Assembly (NCBI RefSeq): GCF_000003815.2
Contig: NC_049981.1
Span: forward strand, 4,189,872 to 4,251,364
Reading direction: 5' to 3'
Source: Branchiostoma floridae
Lineage: Eukaryota; Chordata; Leptocardii; Amphioxiformes; Branchiostomatidae
DNA length: 61,493 bases
The notes under the pieces are model-generated. The model made no database searches and was not told where the DNA came from. It saw nothing but the letters and a program-made list of their open reading frames with translations. Position 1 is the stretch's first letter; each line of letters starts with the position of its first letter. Below, in pieces: positions 50,884 through 61,493 of the stretch. A program made the translations under genes and the position numbers.

Positions 50884-53633
50884 ACAGACAGACAAACGCG
50901 GGGTAAAATATAACCTCCATGACATTTCATGGAGGTAAATATCATATGACTATCTGCCATATGTATTTTACACCGTAGATACAACAGTGGTAATGACAAG
51001 CTAGTCTCGATATGTTGACTTATTAGCATTGTTAAGCAAAGGCCCGGGTGTTGTGACACAATATATACCTCGGGGCGGGTCATTAACCCTCAATTAATGA
51101 ACTGGGTTATGAGGAAAATAGAGTCTTCTGATTGGTCGATGTCGTCTGGATATATGAAAATAAATGATAACTTACAGCGTTCAGTGTAGGATCGTTGTTT
51201 GAGAGCTTTGATTTCTTGGCGGAAAGCCTGTGCGTCCTGCTCTAAAGCCTTGATCCTCTGGTCTCTGTCTGCCCCCTCCATCTGAACCTCAGCCTGCTGT
51301 AGTAGGAGCTGTCCAATCACATTCTCAATACAGAGGGGAGCTATAGAGAAAAAACAAAAATAAAGTGGCGTTACGATGAACTATCATAAATTTGCCAAGA
51401 AACTGCAGTGCCAGCGAAATTTCTGTATCCGATTTCACTAATACTAATTCCTTTCATACCAGATGCACTAACGTTACCCAGTGCTAGTCTCTACGAGACT
51501 TACGACGGTGCCCATTACAGGGAGAATAATTTGCTAGGTGAGTCAGGGTTCTCCCCAGAATTTTTTAGTATAGTGGAGGGGCTGGCAAAAATAACCTGAA
51601 CCAATGCGCCACACTTTCATGAAAATAGGTTCATTTTGCAATAACAGAGGGTGTCAAATACTACAAGTACAATATATTATTATAGTGATTCCTTTGTTGT
51701 GAAGTGGCAAAACGACTCTTGTTGTCTGGAAAATGCTGACTGATGATAAATGATGCCACTTGGTACAAAATCTGTGAATTTTCATTAATTTTAGCAAAAC
51801 TAACCAAGAAAATAGGGAAGAAACACACTAAATTTCAAAAGTAGTATAGTGGAGCTAGGCTAGGAGTATAGTGGAGGGCCTCCCTTATTCCATCCTCTGG
51901 GGAGGACTCTGGGAGTTTTTTGTCTTACCTCTGAGTCGGTCGGCCTTTCCTTAGCAGAATCATGAATCTAAGAGTAGACTTACTCCTCTGGCCAATTTCC
52001 AGATTTTTTTGCCGAACTTTACAATCCCTGTACCCCTGTAGGAAGGCCTGGTGGAGGCTATCGTAATGCTACTCGATTTAACATCGGCTTTGTCACTTTT
52101 CTAATAACATTTTTATACAGTTAGCACCATATAAGCCTGTACGGTGTATATACGTTGCAAAAATGACCTTGAATCTTGACAATTGAATGAATTCCAAATC
52201 GTATATATAAGGAACGTATACAAGCGAATCCCTACAAAATTATGGTCGCATAAGACGATGCAGCGCGCACGGGCGAAGCCGACCGAATCCGGCGACATAT
52301 ACGTCTCAGATCCTCAAATTCTAACAGGATACAAACTAAGTATCATCATCATCATTCACTGGGTTCTGCATCTATAGTCTGAAAGTCCTATATATAGCTA
52401 AATTCAGTCTTTCTTATTCCTATTTCCTAAGGAAGCTTGCATCCTGCAAGCTTCCTTAGCTCATGAAGTTTTTTGCTGTTGTAGGAAGAGCTCGACCTCT
52501 GTGCTTTAGGTCTGCTTTTAGCAAATAATATAGCTGCTAAGCAAACAAACTAAGTACCCCCCCCCCCCTATACATTGCCTAGATACAACGGCGAGAGGCA
52601 GAACTGAGGAAGGTGTCTGAGAGAATTATTGGAAAGTGGCGAAATAGACAAGTGGAACACCAAAGAAAATAACTAATATATAGTATATTTTTCTATTTTT
52701 TTATTAGTTTCAATATGTCGTTTAGTTTTGGGCTGGCATGGGCAAAGTAGTCTGGCGTACCAGTTTATTTTTTTTTTTCTGCTATTTTCCACTATTTCAT
52801 AATTAAGTACAAAAAGTAAACTTAAGAGAAAGAGGGGATATCTTGTGCTCATTTTATTTTACCTGGCTTCTTACTCATCCCAAGTGGACTCTCCTTAACA
52901 GTAGTCTGGTTTAGCATGTTGTCAATATCGCATTCATACATGTTCTCCAGGTCGCGCTTCAAGTTGTTAACAGTGACGGTCAGCTGTGATATTTCCTATA
53001 CAAGCACAAAATATTCAAAATAAAGAAACGTAGATATGAAAATATAAAAGCAAAAGGAAACGTTTAGCAACGGCAAACCCTGAGTGTGAGAAACTTTTTC
53101 CGCGGATAGTCTAAATATCTAGACAGTAAGCGTTTGAGATTTTGGAGGGCTTACCTTATTATTGAACATTATGAAGAGTCCCATCGCGGCAAGACTAAAA
53201 ACCACAACAAAAGCGATCACCATGCAGATGCAGTGGGAACGGTCAAAGCACCAAGGAGCCTCTTCTTTATACAGAAGAACGAAAAACGATAATTTGTTAA
53301 GTTATAATAAAGTAATTAACTTGACATCCATCAGCAGCAAGATGACACAGAAATGTAATGGTGGAGATAGAAACGAGAACTCAGATTGCAGCATCAAAGA
53401 CACCGGCTACCTGCAGACGTAACAGTTGCATGACGTTTCACCGCTCCCTCTTCTTCGCATGTGTCCGAAGTTTCTTGTTCATCTTCACGCTTGTCTGTAG
53501 CATCTTTACCATAGCGAGCACGCCCTCTTGAAGCGCTCAGGTGGACAGTAGGTGATTGAGGCGGCTGCCCGGTGGTTCGGCCACTACCGGGCCCAGAGAC
53601 GGGAGACCGGACCGGCTCCGCTTGCTCGTACAT
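49743..53633 (-). CDS. Type II membrane protein with coiled-coil stalk and H-type lectin domain, 301 aa
   Basis: There are five exons on the minus strand: 53633-53411, 53264-53155, 52995-52863, 51340-51176 and 50017-49743. Phases agree and sum to 906 nt with the stop. Residues 1-75 are hydrophilic (cytosolic). A hydrophobic helix lies at about 88-108 (MVIAFVVVFSLAAMGLFIMF). Heptad-like stalk segments follow at about 112-140 and 160-205 (QRIKALEQDAQAFRQEIKAL). The last about 85 residues match the H-type lectin pattern: RTTPVVTVGLNYLD, then VYATNITVRISTW and GVGVYWMA at the end. H-type lectins bind GalNAc-type sugars as trimers, and the coiled coil fits oligomerisation. Without a signal peptide, the helix should act as a signal anchor. 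It lies tail-to-tail with the polycystin gene. The ligand is unknown. Confidence 0.88.
50230..50945. repeat. Imperfect tandem units and (AC)n in the last intron of the lectin gene
   Basis: Three related blocks (near 50240, 50540 and 50700) share TTGAGTTATC, ACAAAACACCCCTGC/ACAAAAATGCCCCTGC and CTAGGGGGCCCAAA. The last runs into (AC)n at 50851-50883 and CCATGACATTTCATGG. It is a dispersed non-coding repeat. Confidence 0.65.
52427..52459. repeat. Perfect 15-bp hairpin with 3-nt loop
   Basis: CTAAGGAAGCTTGCA at 52427-52441 and TGCAAGCTTCCTTAG at 52445-52459 are exact reverse complements around TCC. It lies in an intron of the H-lectin gene. The rest of that intron (51341-52862) has a GT-poor, AT-rich sequence with a poly-C run at 52558-52569, and I recognise nothing else. 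Confidence 0.9.
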
Positions 53634-55940
53634 GTTTATTGTACATGTACTGGCAGAATAATGATCTAAAACCTATATTGGAATAAGCACGAATATGGCC
53701 AATCATGTAGAGCTTATTCTGCATAAGAAAGAATGTTTCCCCCTTTTATGAAATAATTGACACGGCATGATGTGTTGCGAATTTTCTTTTGTTTCTCGGT
53801 GGGTGGCAGACCAATTTTCAGGATGAAGGCTTTGATCCAAGAGTTTATTTATATCAAAGCAACTTGTTTAAATGCAAACAAGAAAAAAACACGTCAGTTT
53901 GTATATGACGCTTACTATTACTCCATTCTACTGACAAACGCGACTGAAGAGAGTAACACATGTAAAAACTTTTTCGTCTGGAGTTGGTGATTTACTACAA
54001 GTCACCCGGATGGAGGCCTGGCGAACCTCCGTCTCGTATCAGCCACGCGGTGATTTTCATCATTTACCCGGACTCCAGGAAGAATAGTGACGTATCACTC
54101 ACTTACTGATCTGTATCAAACCAAACCAAAACAAAGCAAAATATTAAAAAATATGCTCACAGCACTGATTGCTACAAATTAACAGACCTGACATGATCAA
54201 CAATATATACCGACTCTTATCATGCAGAAACGTCCCACACCGAAGGATGAGGAACACGGTCTTCACTGTGTCTCATAATGCTGCTACACTACGGACCAAC
54301 TCTCTCTGTGAAACCCAGCATGGCTCAACTTAAACTTTATTACTATCTGGTACTTAATCGTTGTAGAGTTGGGGTAAGATAGAGAAATATAAAATTAATA
54401 TTACAAGTCGATATGCAATTCTAGTTACGTTTAATCTCTTCAAATTCTCTTTCTTATATAAGAAGCAGAATCTTTCTTATGTATGAAAACAGCTTACCTA
54501 CTGAATTTGAAAAGAACGCTATATTGTTATTGTTCCCCGGTATAAAACTTATGTTAACTTAAACTAACTAGTTACAACCAAATTTAATCGGTAGCACATA
54601 TCGGGTAGAATTATGATTATAAAACAACTCATTTAACTGCTTCATAGTCATAGACTGAAACAAACAAACAAAAAATACACAGAAACCACAAAGCATTGAA
54701 AGCAGTGATGGTTTTTAATCGCAATTTAGTGATTACAGTTGTGTGTAACATGATGTGGAAAGTACAGCACTTGGCGCTCTTCTGGAGCCCTAGAATCTAA
54801 CGCCTTCACAGAATGAATTGCCTTCTTTTACATCAGAGCAGTATATCTAAACTCAAAACAAAATCTCATCTATTATATATACATTGATACATACGTTATC
54901 AATTACAATATATCATACCAAATTTGAATGCTTAGATTTTATTTGCATTTACAAAATTATTATTATGATCTACTATTTTTGCATTTCTATTCCACAAGCT
55001 ACCTTCAAGATGGTTGAATATAAAGTAGTGAAAATATAGGAGGATTGGTTGTTTAAAAATATGGAACTTTTGCAAAAAAAGGATAAGTGAAAGACCAGGT
55101 TATTATACAAAGACTACATAGCGCTTATATTTTATGCCAAAACAAACTACCTTTTAAGCTCTCCAGCTTTTCAACACTGTGAAATATTATACAAGATTTT
55201 TTACAATTAAGTTCATTCCTGTAATAAATTCGCTGTTTGATACAATTGACCTAGGATTGATGACTGTGCATGATTCAGAATATAATAAATGAAAGACCTT
55301 TATTGTACATTCATGCTCAAACAAGCTAAGTACAGGTCATAGCGATAAGGCACAATTTCATCTACAGAGACTTCTATGTGCTGGTATGTACAGGTTCAAC
55401 TTCTTCTCGCTTCTTAAGACAGTTGTAAACATAAGGGCAGATGTAATCAATAATACAGGATTGATCTAGTTCCATAATGAATATGAATTAATATAGTATA
55501 ATATAGTACTCCAAAAGATTTGTTTACTCAATCATCAACCCATATGCTCATTCATTCAATTAATAATCATCTTAATTTTGCACTACTCACTTTATCTACT
55601 AACTCATCCAGTCCATAAATAACGTGATATGCGGGGATATTATATATGATTATCTTTACATTCACAGTGATGTCTTTCTAATAAAATATATATAAACAAT
55701 AAATATTTTCTATGAATTTATTATGACTAAATATCCATATATTATAAATGAATCAAATCACGTTAGTTGTACCAGTTATATTTCATCTTACAAGTATACT
55801 CGTACTAATAGAATCATACCCTCTATGAAATGTGACCACCAGACCTGATTTGAGTTATTTACAAACGAGGGTTCAAAAAAACAAACAAACAAACATGGTA
55901 AAACAGACAAATAAGCAAATAAGCAACTAGAAAACAGCAA
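53634..55940. other. AT-rich intergenic region
   Basis: This separates the start of the H-lectin gene from the stop of the next minus-strand gene. The 53634-54000 end should hold the lectin promoter, but I see no convincing TATA box. TTTATT at 55717-55722 (AATAAA on the minus strand) may be the polyadenylation signal of the gene ending at 55941. No gene is recognisable. Confidence 0.5.
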
Positions 55941-58900
55941 CTAACAGTTGCTCTCATTCCCGGACATATACTGGTCAATACCAGGTAAGGCTGTTGAGGA
56001 CCTCAAATCCCTGTTGCTTCTGGCTGCCTCCTTGGCAGACCTAAGACGCTTGCGGAGTCTTGGGGACACGTCTTCCTCTTCTTCTTCTTCTTCCTCTTCG
56101 GCCACTTCTTTGATGACCGTGTCTAGCCTCAATGGCGGCAGCCGCCGCCCCTGCATTGCCGACCCCACCCGCTGTGAGGCGCTGCTGCGCTGTGCAGGTG
56201 GGTCCTGCACTGCTGACCCAGACTGCTGGGAGGCGCTGTTTGAGTACTTTGCCAGGATCTGGTTCCTCTCACGTTCCCGTAGTTCCTTCCTGTCGAGGCG
56301 GGCGCGCTCGTGGGGCGTCAGGTTGTCATTTGCTGATGCCCTGCCTGAAATGCGAATCAGAAAATTACCGATGTATGAACATGCCATACAGTAAATTACC
56401 TGTGATACAAATGATACTCAAGCAATTAAGATGATGTTAGGCATTGGATGATACCTGGACTGTTACTGAAATCTATCCAGTAACTTAACGTGCACTCTCA
56501 CTGCACTTGCGTCACTGCGGGGTTTGTTCACTGTTTCACTGTTTTGCTATTTTCTCCAATTTCTAATAAATTAGATGCTGAACAATGCATAAAAGTTAAT
56601 GACTTAGAAGACAACAAAATACACAAAATGTGAGAAAATTTGTTCTTCATTTCTGAAATTCGTTGAGTATCTTACGTGCTCCGCAGTGATGCAAGCTTAA
56701 TGACGCAAGTGCAGTGAGAGTGCATTTCAAAGTAAAAGTTCCATATGCTTGTAAGTCTATAGTAATGTGCATCAATCTAAAATCAATGATTGTCGATCCT
56801 CCTGCATTAAGAAATGAATGTTGCCGACCCTGCTGAATTTTGCGCCATTGCATTTCCAAGAACCCTTCAATTAATGCAGATCCTCTTTTAAGACTGGACA
56901 TGTTTTTCCACTATTAAATCACAGTTGTCCAGATCTGACAGTTTAAAAAAAAAAAAAAAACTTGTATAGCAATGAAACAGACAGCATACAGACTTACTTC
57001 TATTGCCTGGGCGAGCGCTCGTGACTCGAGCTGGCCGGGCGACCAGAGCCTCACTGTCGTCTTCGTAAGCGTCTGAAGCAGATTCGTTCATCTCGATGGA
57101 GCTCTGTCCACTCTCACCCTGAAAATATAAAGAAGGTATATTGAAATTTTCTTTATTTTAAATGTATAAAGGTACAAAATGTAAATTTAACATATCATTG
57201 ATCACAGTAAAGATTTTAACCACCACACTTATCCATATGACTTTCAATTCGTAATCCTGGTGTGAGAGGAAATTACCAAGAAAGAATATAGACCATGCTA
57301 GATCCAAGTGTTGTTTACATATCAGGGGTCCCTGACCCTTGAAATATTACCCACAATACATCACACTGTGCCAATTGAAGTAATTCAAACCAGGAGCCAG
57401 TTTACAAAAAATAATCCAAGGGTGCTTACACTCTCCAGGCTGCCCTGTGATCCCAGGAGTCTGGTCCTGCTGGAGCTGCGCCCAGGGTTGGCCGGACCGG
57501 CCAAGTCGTGTGCCTGCAGATCATCCTGGCTGCCTACAGGAGTCACCTGGTTACTCCTCTCATTCTTCCTGTAGTGTAGAATATATGCGTTACAAGAAGG
57601 ATATTCAACAGAGCCGGATGTCAATATTTTCAAGAGTTGAAGACATCACTACGATGATGATAATGATGAAGATTAAAAATTCAATCATTTAAGGTTCTTG
57701 TTGATTCGAAGCACAAAGTATTAAAAGGGACATTTAATGTGTTAATTCTGGGTCTAATCAATATGTATTGATGTGTAATATGTGATAAGTCTAATTTATT
57801 GGAAACTGTGTCATATACAGACTGAGAGAGACAGACACGCATAAACACACAAACATAAATATTAACACAACACATCCGCAAAACACTCACAACACACACA
57901 GGCAACACACACACACGTCACATTACTTAAGTGTCAGAAAAGCATAGTACATTACTTGACTCCTTTAGCAGAGCTTATAAATAGAATTAGAGCTTAGAAA
58001 ATTAAGTTGATATAACATTAAAGAAACAAACAGTGAAAGATGACTGACTTCTTCATGATGAGCACAGCAATGAAGCAGAGGAGCATGATGGTCAGGATGA
58101 CTGAGAAGAAGATAATGGTGATGACCCAGGAGGCCAGCGTGGTCTCAGCCTCCGCTGTCTGTGCTCCCGTTGTGGCCAGCTCACCACGGATCCTGTACCC
58201 TATCCTCTGTGATATCCGACAGAAAAATGCTTTAAAAACTCCTCCTATTAGCCTAATTAGGCTAACTTCAGATTTACAAACCTGGACAGCTGGGCTGTTT
58301 GTGGAAAGAAAAAAAGAATTATGGGTATATACAAATAATACCTATGACTCTTCACTTAGCATCTTGTGTAGTTTGGTAAAATAATGCTTAAAATCTTATA
58401 TCATACTTTTCGTTTCCAAAAGCTGGGCCATGGTTTGAAAATGTGACGTTCCAACTGATATGCCCTTTTTTTACCTTGTCATTGGGTGGAATTTGAATCA
58501 TACCTTTTATCAATAAAAATTGATCAAAATGAATCACTACAAAATGTCCAGGGCTTGATACTCTCTATATCGATGAAAATAAATGCTAAACCAGAAGCCA
58601 AAGCCTAATAGAACCCCTCAACCCTCACCCTTATAGAACCCCCAACCCTATTACCCAAAAGCCTTTATCTAACAAACTTGTCTTCTTGGCCATCTCTAAC
58701 CTTTCAGACTAAGAAGCTGTTACAGTAGTCTTAGTGATTTCTCTAACTCTTAGTGTAATCTTATCCCTATATCTTACTCAAACTCTCAGCCTGGCTGCCT
58801 AGTGTCCATGTATTGCTTTGTTTTCGAATAAAGCTAGCTACATGTAAACCTTATCCTTACCCTACTCAGGCTGAACTGTGGCATGTACCGGGGAGCCTCT

Positions 58901-61169
58901 GCTGGGTATCTAACCCTAACCTTAACCTTACCTGAGTAACCATGACTGAAGGTATAACCTACCACATTGATGTCCTCCTGTCCGTCCCACACAGCTACAG
59001 CCAGGCTGAACTGTGATATGTACCGGGGAGCCTCTGCTGGGTATCTAACCCTAACCCTAACCCTAACCTTACCTGTAACCATGACTGAAGGTATAACCTA
59101 CCACATTGATGTCCTCCTGTCCGTCCCACACAGCCACAGCCAGGCTGAACTGTGGTATGTACCGGGGAGCCTCTGCTGGGTATCTAACCCTAACCCTAAC
59201 CCTAACCTTACCTGTAACCATGACTGAAGGTATAACCTACCACATTGATGTCCTCCTGTCCGTCCCACACAGCCAGGCTGAACTGTGGCATGTACCGGGG
59301 AGCCTCTGCTGGGTATCTAACCCTAACCTTACCTGTAACCATGACTGAAGGTATAACCTACCACATTGATGTCCTCCTGACCGTCCCACACAGCCACAGC
59401 CAGGCTGAACTGTGACATGTACCGGGGAGCCTCTGCTGGGTATCTAACCCTAACCTTACCTGTAACCATGACTGAAGGTATAACCTACCGCATTGATGTC
59501 CTCCTGTCCGTCCCACACAGCCACAGCCAGGCTGAACTGTGACATGTACCGGGGAGCCTCTGCTGGGTCTCTAACCCTAACCCTAACCTTACCCTTAGTA
59601 ACCATGACTGAAGGTATAACCTACCACATTGATGTCCTCCTGTCCGTCCCACACAGCCACAGCCAGGCTGAACTGTGACATGTACCGGGGAACCTCTGCT
59701 GGGTATCTAACCCTAACCCTAACCTTACCCGTAACCATGACTGAAGGTATAACCTACCACATTGATGTCCTCCTGTCCGTCCCACACAGCCACAGCCAGG
59801 CTGAACTGTGACATGTACCGGGGAGCCTCTGCTGGGTATCTAACCCTAACCCTAACCCTAACCTTACCCGTAACCATGACTGAAGGAATAACCTACCACA
59901 TTGATGTCCTCCTGACCGTCCCACACAGCCACAGCCAGGCTGAACTGTGGCATGTACCGGGGAGCCTCTGCTGGGTATCTAACCCTAACCCTAACCTTAC
60001 CTGTCACCATGACTGAAGGTATAACCTACCACATTGATGTCCTCCTGTCCGTCCCACACAGCCACAGCCAGGCTGAACTGTGGCATGTACCGGGGAGCTT
60101 CTGCTGGGTATCTAACCCTAACCTTACCCTTAGTAACCATGACTGAAGGTATAACCTACCACATTGATGTCCTCCTGTCCGTCCCACACAGCCACAGCCA
60201 GGCTGAACTGTGGCATGTACCGGGGAGCCTCTGCTGGGTATCTAACCCTAACCCTAACCTTACTCGTAACCATGACTGAAGGTATAACCTACCACATTGA
60301 TGTCCTCCTGNNNNNNNNNNNNNNNNNNNNNNNNNNNNNNNNNNNNNNNNNNNNNNNNNNNNNNNNNNNNNNNNNNNNNNNNNNNNNNNNNNNNNNNNNN
60401 NNNNNNNNNNNNNNNNNNNNNNNNNNNNNNNNNNNNNNNNNNNNNNNNNNNNNNNNNNNNNNNNNNNNNNNNNNNNNNNNNNNNNNNNNNNNNNNNNNNN
60501 NNNNNNNNNNNNNNNNNNNNNNNNNNNNNNNNNNNNNNNNNNNNNNNNNNNNNNNNNNNNNNNNNNNNNNNNNNNNNNNNNNNNNNNNNNNNNNNNNNNN
60601 NNNNNNNNNNNNNNNNNNNNNNNNNNNNNNNNNNNNNNNNNNNNNNNNNNNNNNNNNNNNNNNNNNNNNNNNNNNNNNNNNNNNNNNNNNNNNNNNNNNN
60701 NNNNNNNNNNNNNNNNNNNTATTCCAGTATAAATCAGTTGATGAACCAGTCACTTTACCAATCAACCAATCAATAAATTGATCAAATTTGCCCCCTAATA
60801 CCAGTCTGGACCAATAAAATCAGGTCTATGTAGATAGGGTATTCTGGGGTAAATCATTGCATCATATTTTCTGTATTCGTCTCCCTGTCAATTACAAGTA
60901 ACGTTAACTCTTTAGCACAGATTATGATTCTTTTTATATGTATATGCTGCAGGGAAAATGTTAACAGCTACAGCTTTTATTTGTCATTTTGTCTTTTATA
61001 TCAAGACCTGGTAGAGATAAATTTTAGCATTGTAAGGTGCTTAATAATGCTCACCTGTTCCTGTGCTTCTGCACTTTGGTCCCCAGAGACACTCCGAGTA
61101 TCTCTGTTGGCACTCCCAGTCTTACACAGGTGGTTAGGACCAAAGTCGTTCTGGATGAAGATTCTTACT
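55941..61169 (-). CDS. Unidentified single-pass membrane protein, 3' part of gene
   Basis: Minus-strand exons: 61169-61055 (tentative), one candidate exon within the repeat array at 58868-60310, 58206-58049, 57568-57430, 57118-56998 and 56344-55941. The four downstream exons have matching phases (0/2, 2/0, 0/1, 1/stop). 58206-58049 encodes GYRIRGELATTG, then a transmembrane helix (VITIIFFSVILTIMLLCFIA), then MKK. The about 230-residue tail is Ser-, Arg- and Glu-rich with SQDDLQ, a run of nine Glu, and basic segments, which suits a cytosolic tail. The upstream exon (VRIFIQNDFGPNHLC) looks like an extracellular beta-sandwich segment, perhaps fibronectin III. I do not recognise the family. The 5' part lies beyond the window and partly in the gap. 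Confidence 0.72.
56491..56724. mobile_element. MITE family A, variant termini
   Basis: It has TGCACTCTCACTGCACTTG and the inverted CAAGTGCAGTGAGAGTGCA. Here both ends carry the same change (TGCACTCTCAC instead of GGTATCTCAC). The interior is reversed relative to the 27284 copy. It lies in an intron of the minus-strand gene. Confidence 0.88.
58868..60310 (-). repeat. Minisatellite of at least 11 exon-like units with CCCTAA hexamers
   Basis: The phrase GGGAGCCTCTGCTGGG (with small variants) recurs at about 58891, 59026, 59165, 59298, 59425, 59552, 59688, 59821, 59960, 60093 and 60223. Periods are 127-139 bp. Each unit has one to four CCCTAA hexamers plus CCTTA, then ACCATGACTGAAGGTATAAC, then an exon-like block. 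On the minus strand the block reads EAPRY, then FSLAVAVWDGQEDINV, followed by the donor-like GTAGGT. The lowest copy (58868) is truncated. The block is open in the other copies, and changes such as GTC/GAC are partly synonymous. A single unit enters in phase 1 and leaves in phase 0, so consecutive units cannot be spliced in frame. Confidence 0.9.
60311..60719. other. Assembly gap (409 N) at the end of the minisatellite
   Basis: The last repeat unit breaks off at TGTCCTCCTG, and non-repeat sequence resumes at 60720. The array therefore continues into the gap and its true copy number is unknown. Confidence 0.99.
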
Positions 61170-61493
61170 CTGAAGGTATTGAATAGAAAATACTATATTG
61201 TCAACATATTTTGACACCAAAAGGAGATCTTGGCGTGCTTTTACAGTTTGAGTCAATGCAAAATGACACTAACATAAGTCACCAATGAAAAAAAAAACCC
61301 CAGAGATATATTGACTAAAAAGACTAGCAAGACAAGTTAACTAGAAATATTAATGAGTTCACACCAGCAGAGAAGGAAAAGAGCAGCAATGTTTTCATAT
61401 ATTCATCCCATAGTAGTAATTTGAACAATGTTTTTCATCATATACTTCATTTATACTTTCTTAGATGTAGCAAATTTCTGGACAAAATCTGGT

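Noticed and set aside
53757-53990. 77-aa plus-strand ORF in the intergenic region
   Set aside because: There is no domain, no splice context and AT-rich composition. It is likely a chance ORF.
58967-60279. Plus-strand ORFs with TLTLTL and MMSSCPSHTATARLNC
   Set aside because: They are plus-strand readings of the minisatellite. The minus-strand frame fits a splice donor and the neighbouring gene better.
1-61493. CRISPR arrays, operons or bacterial-type elements
   Set aside because: All long genes have spliceosomal introns and the repeats are eukaryotic microsatellites, SINEs, LINEs and MITEs.

Overview
The window is invertebrate-deuterostome nuclear DNA, most likely from a cephalochordate (Branchiostoma). 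This is inferred from the gene content (a polycystin-1-type protein with an REJ region, an F-type lectin, an H-type lectin), short exons with GT-AG introns, TTAGGG-type repeats, and introns dense in LINEs, tRNA-like SINEs and MITEs. There is no prokaryotic gene organisation. Two runs of N (16402-16501 and 60311-60719) are assembly gaps.

Positions 741-48694 (+) hold one very large gene. I could chain 40 exons with compatible splice phases (7166 nt, about 2388 codons, open to the stop). The 5' end is missing, because the first visible exon starts inside a codon. The order is: Cys-rich N-terminus, discoidin-like (galactose-binding) domain, REJ region interrupted by a complete F-type lectin domain, GAIN region with an intact GPS cleavage motif, TM1, PLAT domain, four membrane segments (TM2-5), a cytoplasmic linker, then the polycystin channel module (TM6-11 with an extracellular polycystin domain). 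This is the 11-TM architecture of the PKD1/PKD1L/PKDREJ family.

The first intron (13.6 kb) holds an antisense 7.0-kb non-LTR retrotransposon with two intact overlapping ORFs (4135-10165). It is flanked exactly by 1043-bp direct repeats that have about 10 mismatches and no net indels. The introns before exon 1 and exon 4 contain decayed tandem copies of the downstream intron/exon boundary. Other introns hold MITE families, a foldback element, LINE 3' ends and long microsatellites.

Tail-to-tail with the polycystin gene lies a complete five-exon gene (49743-53633, -) for a 301-aa type II membrane protein with a coiled-coil stalk and a C-terminal H-type lectin domain. After an AT-rich spacer (53634-55940) comes the 3' part of a gene (55941-61169 and beyond, -) for an unidentified single-pass membrane protein. 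Its intron region contains an array of at least 11 copies of a 127-139-bp unit, each carrying an exon-like segment plus CCCTAA telomere-type hexamers, and the array runs into the second gap.

Taken together, the polycystin could bind a glycan ligand through its ectodomain lectins, be cleaved at the GPS, and signal through the C-terminal channel module. The fucose-recognition idea is inference. The motif and the domain order are seen directly.
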